A stretch of DNA of 64,000 nt from Candidatus Eisenbacteria bacterium (GTDB taxonomy: Bacteria; Eisenbacteria; RBG-16-71-46; CAIMUX01; JAHJDP01), in contig JAHJDP010000061.1 in the NCBI GenBank assembly GCA_018831195.1, positions 1-64,000 on the forward strand. The letters are read 5' to 3'. Of this stretch, positions 52,417-62,362 are shown one piece after another. A program made the position numbers and the translations under genes. Under the pieces are notes generated by a model, which was not told the origin of the DNA, made no database searches, and worked only from the letters and a program-made list of their open reading frames with translations. Position 1 is the stretch's first letter. Each line of letters opens with the position of its first letter.

Positions 52417-55400
52417 ATGCGTTGTTACATCCGCTGTCTGCTCTTTATTATCTTGGGGGTTTGTTTAACCTCCCGCCTGGATGCCGGTGACGCGCCCGCC
52501 AAACAGCAGGTGCACCGACCCGGCCACGCCGCAATGAGGCTTTGGATTGAGGCCGCTGCCGAGACATTATATTTACCGCATCATCATATTGAGCCGCATT
52601 CCCTCGCGATGGAGTGGATGGGCCGCCGTTGGCTGTGCGGTGATTCTCTTCGCCTGGAGCCGTCGCTGGGATTTCTCATTTTGCCATTTGCCGCACCCGC
52701 GGCTGATTCGGCTGTGATCGAATATAATTACTTGCCGATAGACCTTCCCGTTATGTATAGCCATCGGCGCATTGAGGAAAGTACCGGTGGGGAGGCGCCC
52801 AAGGTCGTGGAGGAGCGTAAGAGTCCCAGAAATGCGCAACCGGATACAAAACTTAATATTTCGGGGAGCAAAACATTCAGTGTAGAGATGGGTTCCCAGC
52901 AGGACCTCGCCGTAGATCAAACATTAGATCTAACCATAACGGGCCGCGTTTCCTCCAATGTGAAGGTGCAGGCCATCCTGACAGACCGCGAGACCCCTCT
53001 GCAGCCTGAGGGGACCACTCGCGAATTGGAGGATCTTGACAAGGTTTATCTTCGAATCGAGGCCCCGGATGCCCAATTGGATCTTGGCGACCTGGAAATC
53101 GAGGAATCGGGTCTACGCCTTGCTTCATTCCAACGCCAACTGGAGGGCGTGGATGGTCGTGTTCGAATAGGATCGCATGAAACTCATGCCGTCGGCGCGG
53201 TTTCCAGGGGCCGTTTTCGATCTCTTGAATTCTTCGGCGCGGAGGGCCGGCAAGGCCCCTATGCTCTTCTGGGTAGAGAGGAAGATGGCGTCATCGTCGC
53301 GGGAAGCGAAGTCGTGTGGCTGGACGGTCAGAAACTGCAGCGGGGAGAAACAGAGAGCTATATTATCGATTACAGCCTTGGTGAATTGACCTTTACAAGC
53401 CGCCACCCGATGTCTGAACGTTCTGAGATCGTCGTCGATTTCGAGGTGTCACTCGAGTCCTACCGGCGAAGCCTTTATTCTTTGGCCCTGCGGTCGGTGA
53501 TCCCCGGATCGCGTGGCCTCTGGAGAATACTCTACCTTCGAGAACAGGATGACCGCGCCCATCCCTTGGGCCTTGTTCTATCGGACGAAGAATCATCACT
53601 GCTCGAAGAGGTCGGGGATGGTATAGCACCGGGTCTTGATTCCGGGATTCAATATGTGGGTCCCTTGCACGGCGATTATGCGAAGGTGGAAGTGGACACT
53701 GTGTCCCAGGCGATATTCCGTTATATGGGCCCGGATAGCGGTTCCTATGTCGTTCATTTTGTCGAAGTAGGAGATGGAAGCGGTGATTACCTGGAAGCAC
53801 ATACCTATGGCGTTACCTATTATGTCTATGCCGGCGAGAATAAAGGGGATTATAAACCTGGCCGAGCGGTTCCTCGACCTGTAGCGCTCGAAGTGGGGGA
53901 TATTTCCCTGGTTTTGGAGCGGGGTCTAGCGCGGGTCGAGGCCGAAGGCGCATTTTCACGTTACGATCGAAATGCATTTTCAGACAAGGATGATGGTGAT
54001 AATGTCGATGGCGCCTATACAATAAATACAACATTGAAATCACCGATGCTGCGGATACTCGGGGGTGAGATCGGCCATTTTGAAACACGTCTGCGCGCCC
54101 GCCAGGTTGGCGACCGCTACCAAGCCCCGGGCCGCCTTCAATCCGGATTCTACGAAAAGGAATGGAATGCACCCTCCGGGACACTGAACGGCCGGGAGAG
54201 GGAACAGGGCGCTGAACTGCGTCTCGTAGCGACAGAGAAAGTTAACGTGGGAGCGGGCTGGGACCGGCTTGAATCTTGGTCCGGTTTTGAAGCACGGCGG
54301 CTGACGGCGGACTTTGCAATGGCCTCCTGGGCACGGCTTGAGGGGCGGATGACGCGTGTGGCTTCGGAAGACTCAATAGGTTTGAAAGGAGAACGGTCAA
54401 CCGAACGGATCCGTGTCGCGGATAAAAACGGGCGTCTTGATTTTACCTATCTGAGGGAAAATTCGACATGGGGAAAGGGCGCGACAGCCACCGGATACCA
54501 ATTCCGGGATCTTGATGCGACCGTTCGCCGGGGACAACCTGATCGTGGATTGAACCTGAGAGCCCGCATCAATTGGAGGCGCCATTGGGTATTGAATGGA
54601 GGCAAAGAGCAACGGGACAATGATGGTCTGACAACGGAACTGGAATCCGAATGGAGGGGGACTCCCTCTTTTCGAGCCGGAGCGCTTTTTGTAAGGCGTA
54701 AACTTCATTCCTACACGGAAAATCCCGGTCGAACAACCTATCTGGGCCAGTTGAATATTTCACAGTCATTATGGAATGGAGCCTGGACGACACAGTGGAG
54801 AACGGAGGCTACCTCACAGGCCGTAAAGATCCGGGATCAGATCATTACTTTTGTAGGAGAAAACCTAGGGCATTACGACGCATTGGGACGTTACATCGGC
54901 GTTGGGGACTACGAAGTCTTTTACAATGATCTAGGCGCCGAGGAACTCCAGTCGATTCTTGATGTCACGGGGAAATGGACGGCGGCTCCGGGCAAAAGAG
55001 TCAAGGAGCGCCGCCATCCAACCGGCAACCGATGGGTGAATGAAGCGGAGTGGTCTTTCTATCTGCGGACGCGTGTGGAAAGCCCGGAAAAGCTCACCAC
55101 CATCATCGCTGAGCCGGGCCGCTGGTGGGGGCGGCATGGGGAGGCTTCCAGTGGATCAGGCAATATCCGCTCGGATATCCGGTTGTTAACCAGGACACCG
55201 GAATTCTCCCCCACCATCCGTTGGGAGGGAAAGACAAGAATCAACAGAAGTCCCAATGGCATTGAGGAGAGAGAGCAGACAAAGACCCTGCAACTATCCG
55301 CGACGTCATCCCCGCATGACCGGCTGCGCCTTGAAGGCAAGCAAATGTGGACGGATGAGGAACGCCGGACATCGCTGGGAAGCTTTCAGGGGTTGTCCGA

Positions 55401-55782
55401 TACAGCCGGTTTAATCAAGAGGCGCACTGAACTGACGGCGGTTTACCGGGTCATTCGAATGATCCGACTGAGACTTCAGACAGCCGCAGTATCAGAAAGA
55501 GAGGAGACGATCACCAGAAGACACCTATGGGAATTGACGCCTGGTCTTGTCCTTAATTTGACCGGCGGCCGGGCCGAATTGCGCGTGAAGAGACTTTGGG
55601 CGACAGGCGATGAAACAACATCACGGATTTTCAATTTGGAGAAGCCGGGTTGGACGGTGCGCGCCACGGCTGATCTCCGTCTTCAAAAATACATTGACCT
55701 GAACTACTGGCTGGAAAGCCACCACCCGGATGAGGGAAAGGCTGTCGTCAGCAGCCGGGTTTCGGTACGGGCGATATTTTAA
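52417..55782 (+). CDS. Large predicted outer-membrane protein with SprA-style motifs (candidate type IX translocon)
   Basis: ATG 52417 follows GGGGGG and starts a signal peptide (CLLFIILGVCLTSRLDAG); the product has 1121 residues. An N-terminal domain of about 130 residues is followed by a long run of alternating polar/hydrophobic strands typical of a beta-barrel. Motifs recall SprA of Bacteroidota: VDQTLDLTITGRV and PLQPEGTTRELEDLDKVY, then LDGQKLQRGE with YIIDYSLGELTF, and later many Arg/Trp-rich strands to the last residues RVSVRAIF, an aromatic-ended beta-signal. SprA is usually more than twice as long, so this would be a short relative or only an analogue. It lies between the propeller gene and an Omp85 gene, 6 kb after porU-porV. 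The family assignment is tentative. Confidence 0.6.
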   Translation: MRCYIRCLLFIILGVCLTSRLDAGDAPAKQQVHRPGHAAMRLWIEAAAETLYLPHHHIEPHSLAMEWMGRRWLCGDSLRLEPSLGFLILPFAAPAADSAVIEYNYLPIDLPVMYSHRRIEESTGGEAPKVVEERKSPRNAQPDTKLNISGSKTFSVEMGSQQDLAVDQTLDLTITGRVSSNVKVQAILTDRETPLQPEGTTRELEDLDKVYLRIEAPDAQLDLGDLEIEESGLRLASFQRQLEGVDGRVRIGSHETHAVGAVSRGRFRSLEFFGAEGRQGPYALLGREEDGVIVAGSEVVWLDGQKLQRGETESYIIDYSLGELTFTSRHPMSERSEIVVDFEVSLESYRRSLYSLALRSVIPGSRGLWRILYLREQDDRAHPLGLVLSDEESSLLEEVGDGIAPGLDSGIQYVGPLHGDYAKVEVDTVSQAIFRYMGPDSGSYVVHFVEVGDGSGDYLEAHTYGVTYYVYAGENKGDYKPGRAVPRPVALEVGDISLVLERGLARVEAEGAFSRYDRNAFSDKDDGDNVDGAYTINTTLKSPMLRILGGEIGHFETRLRARQVGDRYQAPGRLQSGFYEKEWNAPSGTLNGREREQGAELRLVATEKVNVGAGWDRLESWSGFEARRLTADFAMASWARLEGRMTRVASEDSIGLKGERSTERIRVADKNGRLDFTYLRENSTWGKGATATGYQFRDLDATVRRGQPDRGLNLRARINWRRHWVLNGGKEQRDNDGLTTELESEWRGTPSFRAGALFVRRKLHSYTENPGRTTYLGQLNISQSLWNGAWTTQWRTEATSQAVKIRDQIITFVGENLGHYDALGRYIGVGDYEVFYNDLGAEELQSILDVTGKWTAAPGKRVKERRHPTGNRWVNEAEWSFYLRTRVESPEKLTTIIAEPGRWWGRHGEASSGSGNIRSDIRLLTRTPEFSPTIRWEGKTRINRSPNGIEEREQTKTLQLSATSSPHDRLRLEGKQMWTDEERRTSLGSFQGLSDTAGLIKRRTELTAVYRVIRMIRLRLQTAAVSEREETITRRHLWELTPGLVLNLTGGRAELRVKRLWATGDETTSRIFNLEKPGWTVRATADLRLQKYIDLNYWLESHHPDEGKAVVSSRVSVRAIF

Positions 55783-55789
55783 CAAATAT

Positions 55790-57565
55790 ATGATGATATA
55801 TTTTAAACATCAGCGTTGGGCGGGAATAGTGCGGGAGCTTTGTGCTATTATGCTCTTCATGCCTTTCTGGATCCTGCCGGTGACCGCGCAGAAATCACTT
55901 CCGACGAACATTGAGTTCGAGGGGGGCGATAACGACATCCGCAAAAAAATCCGGGATATTCTCTCCGTTCAAAGGGCCGGACCGTTTGATTCCAAGGAAG
56001 CTGTTAGCCGGAGAGAGGCTCTGCTTCATCTTATGGTCCGTGAGGGGTATTGGGGGGCTGAGATCAGAGGGCCCTGGACCGAAAATGATCAAGTGAATTG
56101 GCGTGTTGCACCCGGCCCGGTATGGTCGCTTACCGCTGTTCATATCGTGACGATCAAACCGGATTCACTGCCCATTGACTGGTTTCCAAGGAAAGATCGT
56201 ATCCGTCATGATTTGGAGCAGGTCTACCGCATCAAGAGCGAGGCCTTCCTTAAGTCTGCTGATGATCTCCTATCCTTCTGGGATGATCACGGCCACCCTT
56301 TTGCGTCGGTTTCTTTTGTTCAGCCCGTTATGAAGGATGGTCAGCTGTCGGTGACGCTCGAGGTTGACCCAGGTCCTCTGGTTTTTGTGAAAGAGGTTGA
56401 CTTTCGGGGGAGTCACCATACGCGTCCGGAATTTTTGAAGAGAGTGATACGGGCCTCTGCTGATCTCGACGAGCCATATGATGAGCGCCATTGGAAAAGG
56501 GGCACCGGCCGGCTTCAATCGCTGGGGCTTTTTGCGGGGATTTACGGCCCGCGTTTGGAACTGATCCCGGCGGAAGCGGCAGCCGGAAGCCTTTCCTCGC
56601 GGGTTGTCTATCAAATCGAAGCGGCCGCCTACAATCAATTCGAGGCGGTTGCCGGCTATTCGGGTCAGAACCGGACTCTGTCAGGAATTATACATATCAA
56701 CTTGGGAAATCTCTTCGGCACGGGTCGTTCCTTTGGCTTGATGTGGGAGCGCCGGGAAAAAGACCACACGGGTTTTAATCTGAGATATGACGAACCGTCC
56801 CTCTGGAAGCTTCCTTTACGGTGGTATGCCGAGGTAGCCCATTTTTTAGAGGATACTCTATATACCCGCACCGATTTTAAAAGCGCCGTCTCTTGGGAAA
56901 TGGACGATAATCTGTGGCTGGATGTCGGTTACCGGCATGAAAAAAATGTCGCTGCTGAATCGCTCGGTGGGAAAAACTCCCGATCCTCCTCTCTTTTTGG
57001 CCTGCGATGGGAGGGATTGGGGGGTGATCCCGATAGGGAAAAGGGACTCTCAGCCGGTTTATCCTATTCGACGGGAAAATCACAATCTTCCAGGGATGGT
57101 TTGGGGGAAGAGACGGTCCATGAGATCATGATGAAGGGTGAAGGCCGGCATCCCCTTCCTTTTTTGGGCGTCGGCCGTCTTTTGATTCAAAGTTCCAGCC
57201 GGATCCTCAAGAACCCGATTCCGATGTACGAGACCTATCTTATTGGGGGATCCCGGACGCTCCGAGGGTATCGTGAGGAAGCCTTTCGAGTTATCCGCTA
57301 TGGTGTCTTTCAGATGGAAGTGGGTCCGCGGTTGGGTCCCGGGGGGGCGCGATGGCTCGTTTTTCTGGACACGGCCATCATCTCTCCTTGGGCGAGGGAG
57401 GATGGGATCCTGGGCTCGAAAGGCCCTCTCGAGACACACGGATCCTACGGGATTGGGATCAGATCCCTTTCACGGCGGGGTCTGGTTTGTATAGACTATG
57501 GTGTGCCCTGGGGGGAAGATCCCACGGCGGGGCGCCTGCATCTCTCTTTTAATGCTCCCTTCTAG
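55790..57565 (+). CDS. Omp85-family outer-membrane assembly protein (TamA/BamA-like)
   Basis: I take the ATG at 55790 (591 residues), just after the stop of the preceding gene; an in-frame ATG at 55730 would overlap it, and none has a strong ribosome site. The signal peptide is LCAIMLFMPFWILPVTAQ. Two to three POTRA-like units lie in the first 270 residues (YWGAEIRGPW, PFASVSFVQP, VDFRGSHHTRPEFLKRVI), fewer than the five of BamA. A 16-strand barrel follows, with the loop-6 motif GGSRTLRGYREEAF near residue 505 and an aromatic C-terminal Phe. It probably inserts outer-membrane proteins, perhaps the adjacent 1121-aa protein. Confidence 0.85.
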   Translation: MMIYFKHQRWAGIVRELCAIMLFMPFWILPVTAQKSLPTNIEFEGGDNDIRKKIRDILSVQRAGPFDSKEAVSRREALLHLMVREGYWGAEIRGPWTENDQVNWRVAPGPVWSLTAVHIVTIKPDSLPIDWFPRKDRIRHDLEQVYRIKSEAFLKSADDLLSFWDDHGHPFASVSFVQPVMKDGQLSVTLEVDPGPLVFVKEVDFRGSHHTRPEFLKRVIRASADLDEPYDERHWKRGTGRLQSLGLFAGIYGPRLELIPAEAAAGSLSSRVVYQIEAAAYNQFEAVAGYSGQNRTLSGIIHINLGNLFGTGRSFGLMWERREKDHTGFNLRYDEPSLWKLPLRWYAEVAHFLEDTLYTRTDFKSAVSWEMDDNLWLDVGYRHEKNVAAESLGGKNSRSSSLFGLRWEGLGGDPDREKGLSAGLSYSTGKSQSSRDGLGEETVHEIMMKGEGRHPLPFLGVGRLLIQSSSRILKNPIPMYETYLIGGSRTLRGYREEAFRVIRYGVFQMEVGPRLGPGGARWLVFLDTAIISPWAREDGILGSKGPLETHGSYGIGIRSLSRRGLVCIDYGVPWGEDPTAGRLHLSFNAPF

Positions 57566-57670
57566 GACCGTTTTGGGTGCGGTAGTGGTAGAATGATGAA
57601 TCCGGTGAGGGCGAGATGACGCCGACCGCGTCATTCTGTGATGGAGCTGTAGACCGTCTGGAGGAATATG

Positions 57671-59428
57671 ATGAAGCCAAACAATATAGGGGTTCCTTGG
57701 CATCACGGTGTCATTCTTGCGGGAGCCGCCATTCTTGTGGTTTTTCTCGCTGCATGTGGCGGGGGTGGGAATGATCCCATTGTGATAAAGATGGAGGGGA
57801 AGGAAATTCCTCTATCTATTGTCATCAGTGAATTCAACCGCGTTAACGGGGACGAAAGTTATGACGGGGCGACGCCGGGTGAGCGGCTTGCCTTTGCGCA
57901 AACTCTGGCCCACAAGGAAGTTGTGCTGAGTGAAGCGCACAAAATGGTAAAGGGGCCGTCAAAAGTAGCGCAGGTACAAATCCGCCGTTATAAGGAACGC
58001 CGGATCCTGGGAGCCTTTTGGGGAAATGCGATGAGTGAGAATGCCATCTCCCCGGACTCCTTGGCGTTTTATCGAAATCTCTTCGGCCAAGAGAGGCTTA
58101 TCAGCCGGATTCAGGTCGGGACCACTGAATTGGCCCAGGAATTGATAGGGCGGATTCAAAATGGGGAGAGTTTCGAAAGCTTGGCGCGGGAATACTCCAG
58201 CGATACCGAGAGCCGGGACAGCGGTGGTCGCGTCGGCTGGATCCAATATGACAGCGATGGGTGGCAGGCGATGGCCCCTGTCATTTTTACAGAGATTCAG
58301 AAAGGTGAATTTTCAAGAATGCCCCTCTCAACCTTGACGGGCTATCACATTATACGCGTCGATGATATTCGTATGCGCGAGTCTTCACCAGAAAAGGAAA
58401 AGCAGTGGGAAGCCGCGGCCATCCAATTGTACAATCAGAATCTTCAGCGGAGCATTCGGGATAAGATGCTTCAATCCCGGAGTTTTCTCATGAATGATGA
58501 TGCGCTCCGTATTATTCGGCGCGGCTTCTACGCATTCTGGGATTCATTGAATGCAATTCAGACAACAGTAGGCGGAGTTGAATATAGGGAACTTGATCCG
58601 CCGGGGGACAAATATTTTAATTCGGAAGAACTTTCAACAACCCTGTTTACCTACACTAACAGAGGTTGGTCGATCGCAGATTTTCTGGAGTCGCTCAATT
58701 ACTGCGACTTGGAATTCTGGCCGAATAAATCTCCGACGGTGGAAGCAACGGCGCTCTATGTGAGAAGAAGAATGTTCCGCTGGTTCGCTGTTGAGGAATG
58801 CGAAGAGAGAGGCTGGGACAAGGATGCCTATGTTGTTGATGCCGTCGATCGGTACACCGAGAGAATGCTCCTCGATGATTATCACACGCAGGTTTTGGCC
58901 AAAGAGGTGGCGCCCACGGATGAGGAGATAAGGGTCTACTATGAGGCGCATAAAGCAGACTTTCTAAAACACGATATGGTTGATTTCGGCTGCATCCTCT
59001 ATCCCGCGGGGGAAAAGGAACGGGCGCAAAGGGCAACAGGCCGCCTCCGCCAGGGACACACCTGGGAAAGTGTCGGACAAGAGGAATCGGTCATTCTGCC
59101 GGATGTCCGCTTCATTCCGGCGACAGGATTGACGCAGGGGGATGCGTTCCCCGAATTCGCCCATGTGGCCAAGCAATTGGTCGATTCAGGAAAGCTGCCG
59201 CTGAATACCTATAGTGATCCGGTGGAGGTCGTCGGAACATGGGCTGTTTTCCGGGTCACCTCGCGGGTGCCGGGAGAACCGCTGGCATGGGAGGTGGCAA
59301 AGATCTTTACCACCAAGATGCTGGTAGATGAAGGTGTTGACCGGCTGCTGGCGACGAAATTGCCCCTCCTCTGCAAAGCATATAAATTGGAGATCAATGA
59401 GGAACCTCTCAAAGAAGCCGCTTCCTAA
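57671..59428 (+). CDS. PpiC/SurA-type peptidyl-prolyl isomerase lipoprotein
   Basis: The second ATG (57671) has GGAGG seven bases upstream; 585 residues. The lipobox is VFLAAC, giving a lipid-anchored protein with a Gly-rich start. A SurA_N-like helical region follows, then a parvulin domain (residues about 145-235; SFESLAREYSSDTESRDSGG, then GYHIIRVDD). The remaining 350 residues are largely helical and contain a second, weaker parvulin-like stretch (DFGCILYPAGEKERAQ). It would chaperone outer-membrane or secreted proteins in the periplasm, in line with the Omp85 gene 105 bases upstream. Its 3' end overlaps ligA by 20 bases, convergently. Confidence 0.85.
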   Translation: MKPNNIGVPWHHGVILAGAAILVVFLAACGGGGNDPIVIKMEGKEIPLSIVISEFNRVNGDESYDGATPGERLAFAQTLAHKEVVLSEAHKMVKGPSKVAQVQIRRYKERRILGAFWGNAMSENAISPDSLAFYRNLFGQERLISRIQVGTTELAQELIGRIQNGESFESLAREYSSDTESRDSGGRVGWIQYDSDGWQAMAPVIFTEIQKGEFSRMPLSTLTGYHIIRVDDIRMRESSPEKEKQWEAAAIQLYNQNLQRSIRDKMLQSRSFLMNDDALRIIRRGFYAFWDSLNAIQTTVGGVEYRELDPPGDKYFNSEELSTTLFTYTNRGWSIADFLESLNYCDLEFWPNKSPTVEATALYVRRRMFRWFAVEECEERGWDKDAYVVDAVDRYTERMLLDDYHTQVLAKEVAPTDEEIRVYYEAHKADFLKHDMVDFGCILYPAGEKERAQRATGRLRQGHTWESVGQEESVILPDVRFIPATGLTQGDAFPEFAHVAKQLVDSGKLPLNTYSDPVEVVGTWAVFRVTSRVPGEPLAWEVAKIFTTKMLVDEGVDRLLATKLPLLCKAYKLEINEEPLKEAAS

Positions 59429-61457
59429 CGGGGAGTCCGAGCATTTCTCTGAGATCGTCTTCAGAGCGCACCGAAAGGCCCAGATCATGGGCCTTTCGGA
59501 TTTTTGATCCCGGCTTCTCTCCGGCGAAAACAAAATCGGTTCGGGAACTCACGGTCGAGACAATACGCCCTCCCGCATTCTCGATGGCGGTTTTGGCCTC
59601 TTCCCGGGTCAATGTTGAAAGAGTTCCAGTCAAGACAACGGCTTTCCCTGAGAAGGGAGTGGCTTTCTCGTCTTTGCGCCCTTCGACAATCTTTGGTTTG
59701 ACACCGCGTTCATTGAGTCTCTTCAGATAGGCTAGGCTCCGATCATTGTTGAAGTAGTCATGAATACTGCTGGCCATCACCTTGCCGATATTTTCCAAGT
59801 CTTCGAGATCTTCCAACCCGGCCTTCTGGATCATTTTCAATGATTTATACTTTGCGGCCAATATCTTTGCTGCGCCGGCCCCGACATGGCGTATTCCTAA
59901 TGCAAAGAGAAAACGGTGAAGATCCGGCCGCCGGCTTTTCCGGATCGCTTCAACGAGATTCAGCGCCGATTTCTCTGCGAATCCAGGAAGTGACATCAGG
60001 TCGGCAGGATCGAGGATATAAAGATCGGATGCGTCATTGACAAGTCCGGCATCAACTAATTGATCAACAACCGCGGTACCGCACCCTTCAATATCCATCG
60101 CAGCACGGGAAGCGAAGTGAAGAATGCGACGTTTTCTCTGCGCGGGACAAAAATCGTTGGTGCAACGAACCGCGACTTCACCCTCTTCTCTTGAGAGAAG
60201 CTCCTTACAGATTGGACAATTCCTGGGAAAAGTGTAGGGCTTTTCCAATCCGCTTCTTCTATCGATGAGGACGCGCGTCACTTTGGGGATGATTTCACCC
60301 CCCTTTTCCACCGCAACGGTATCACCGACGCGGACATCGAGACGTTGAATCTCATCGGCATTGTGCAGCGATGCGCGATGTATCGTTGTACCGAGAAGCG
60401 CCACCGGTTCCAAATCGGCGACCGGCGTTACCGTTCCGGTCCGGCCAACCTGCAGTACGATATCCTTGATCCGCGTGATCGCCTCGCTCGTATCGAATTT
60501 GGCGGCAATGGCCCAGCGCGGCGATTTCGCCGTGAATCCCAACGATTGCTGGATATCCAAATGATCGATCTTGACGACCAGTCCATCGGTTTCATAGTCG
60601 AGTTTCTGCCGTTGGACATCCCAGTCACGCCAAAGACGGATGACCTCCTGAATCGATGCGGCGCGCTCAAGAAGCGGATTTACGGGAAAGCCGATGGACT
60701 TAAGCCAGAGCAAGCTTTCAATATGGCTGGCAAATCCGTGGTTGCCGGCCCCAACGAATGTATAAACGATGAGATCCATCGGGCGGCGTGCGGCCAGACT
60801 TGGATCGAGGAGTTTGAGAGTTCCCGCACAAGCGTTGCGTGGATTGGCAAAAGGCTTTTCCTGCCGTTGAAGGCGCTCGGCATTGAGGGTTTCGAAGGCC
60901 GAGCGGCGGAAAAAGACCTCCCCACGAACCTCGAGCTGCGGTGGGATGGCCGAATGTCCAGACCGAGATTGTGAGAGAACCAGGGGAAGGGAGCGGATGG
61001 TGCGGAGATTCTCGGTGACGTTATCACCTTGTGTGCCATCACCGCGGGTCACGCCGGTTTGAAAACGACCTTTATCGTAATGCAGCGCGATGCCGATACC
61101 GTCGATCTTCAATTCGATGGCGTAAGGACCCGGTTCCTGTTGTCCGAGAAACCGGCGAACCCTCACATCAAACTCGATGAGATCCCCTTCATTATAGGTA
61201 TTATTGAGGCTGAGCATCGGCACCGCATGCCGGATGGATTCAAAGCCTTCAAGGGGTTTGCCGCCGACCCTTTGAGTCGGACTCGAAGGATCGTACAGAT
61301 CCGGATTCTCCGATTCAAGGTGGATCAACTCATCCAGGAGGCGGTCGAACTCCCGGTCGCTGAGAATCGGCTGGTTTTCCACATAATAGAGCCGGTTGTG
61401 ATGGTGTATCTGTCGGCGGAGCTCTTCTAACCGCCTTCGGATTTCGGCGTCGGCCAT
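59409..61457 (-). CDS. ligA: NAD-dependent DNA ligase
   Basis: The 682-residue protein has the standard order: the Ia domain with YYVENQPILSDREFDRL, the adenylation Lys117 in ELKIDGIG, the OB fold, a four-Cys zinc finger (CPICKELL...CTNDFCPAQ), a helix-hairpin-helix region, and a C-terminal BRCT domain (VLTGTLSTLTREEAKTAIENAGG). It seals nicks in replication and repair, adenylated by NAD+. AAAGGGGA precedes the ATG. It overlaps the convergent PPIase gene by 20 bases at the 3' end. Confidence 0.97.
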   Translation of the reverse strand: MADAEIRRRLEELRRQIHHHNRLYYVENQPILSDREFDRLLDELIHLESENPDLYDPSSPTQRVGGKPLEGFESIRHAVPMLSLNNTYNEGDLIEFDVRVRRFLGQQEPGPYAIELKIDGIGIALHYDKGRFQTGVTRGDGTQGDNVTENLRTIRSLPLVLSQSRSGHSAIPPQLEVRGEVFFRRSAFETLNAERLQRQEKPFANPRNACAGTLKLLDPSLAARRPMDLIVYTFVGAGNHGFASHIESLLWLKSIGFPVNPLLERAASIQEVIRLWRDWDVQRQKLDYETDGLVVKIDHLDIQQSLGFTAKSPRWAIAAKFDTSEAITRIKDIVLQVGRTGTVTPVADLEPVALLGTTIHRASLHNADEIQRLDVRVGDTVAVEKGGEIIPKVTRVLIDRRSGLEKPYTFPRNCPICKELLSREEGEVAVRCTNDFCPAQRKRRILHFASRAAMDIEGCGTAVVDQLVDAGLVNDASDLYILDPADLMSLPGFAEKSALNLVEAIRKSRRPDLHRFLFALGIRHVGAGAAKILAAKYKSLKMIQKAGLEDLEDLENIGKVMASSIHDYFNNDRSLAYLKRLNERGVKPKIVEGRKDEKATPFSGKAVVLTGTLSTLTREEAKTAIENAGGRIVSTVSSRTDFVFAGEKPGSKIRKAHDLGLSVRSEDDLREMLGLPVRKRLL

Positions 61458-61593
61458 CGGATCGATCCCCTTTCTCCTCCAGTCCTGTTAGGATCGTAGA
61501 GGCGGGGGACCCAGAGGTGCAATCCTCACAAGGCACCGGTATTGAGGGAATCGGTCCGGTTCACTAGTCTCCAGGAGTCAGCGAAAGGGAGAT

Positions 61594-62346
61594 ATGAGAG
61601 CGCAGCGCGTCGTGATCATCATGCCGGCTCGGAATGAATCGCAGCGGATATCCAAAGTTTTGGAACAGCTTCGGGCGGCGTTGCCACAAGCGATGCCGGT
61701 CGTTATTGATGATGCTTCAGCGGATGACACGGCTGATGTTGCCCTCTCATTTGGCGCCCGCGTTCTTCATTTGCCGGTACATCTCGGTTATGGCGGGGCG
61801 CTGCAAACCGGGTACAGGTTCGCCGCCCGGTTGGGCGCCGATATCGTGATCCAGATGGATGCGGACGGCCAGCATGATCCGGTTTCGGGGCCCGACCTTC
61901 TGGAGCATCTGCTGGAGCAGCATTTGGATCTCGTCATCGGATCAAGATTTCACCCGGATGGCCCGAGTTACACTCTTTCACCGCTTCGGAAAATCGGGAT
62001 GGGGGCTCTGCGATGGATGGCCAAGCAGTTGCTGCACACGCCGATTTCGGATCCGACATCCGGGTATCAGGCCCTTTCGCGGCGGCTGGTCGATTTTTAT
62101 GCCGATTGGGAGGGATTCCCATCGGATGCCCCGGATGCCGATGTTCTCGTCTGGATTTCACGATGCGGGTTTCGGATCGGCGAGGTGCCTGTTATTATGC
62201 ATCCCCGAACCGGGGGTCATTCCATGCATGGGGGATTCGAGCCGATTATCTACGCGCTCAAAATGGGGTTGGCCCTGCCTCTGTCCGCCAGCCGGGCCAT
62301 CCGGCCTCAATCATCTGAAGATCCTAGGGGCGGAATCGCCGAGTGA
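61594..62346 (+). CDS. Glycosyltransferase family 2 (dolichol-phosphate mannosyltransferase-like)
   Basis: The 250-residue protein starts after GGGAG. GT-A motifs are VVIIMPARNESQRISKVLEQL, VVIDDASADDTADVAL and DIVIQMDADGQHDPV with the metal-binding DxD. No C-terminal membrane helices are present. It transfers a sugar from a nucleotide or to a lipid carrier. The DUF2304 gene follows immediately, an association seen for many such enzymes in envelope glycan loci. Confidence 0.9.
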   Translation: MRAQRVVIIMPARNESQRISKVLEQLRAALPQAMPVVIDDASADDTADVALSFGARVLHLPVHLGYGGALQTGYRFAARLGADIVIQMDADGQHDPVSGPDLLEHLLEQHLDLVIGSRFHPDGPSYTLSPLRKIGMGALRWMAKQLLHTPISDPTSGYQALSRRLVDFYADWEGFPSDAPDADVLVWISRCGFRIGEVPVIMHPRTGGHSMHGGFEPIIYALKMGLALPLSASRAIRPQSSEDPRGGIAE

Positions 62347-62362
62347 GGGGAGAGGAGTCGAA

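Noticed and set aside
61458-61593. Search for a LexA box before the GT2-DUF2304-dinG group
   Set aside because: No CGAAC-N4-GTTCG-like sequence is present, so SOS control of the DinG-like gene is not supported here.
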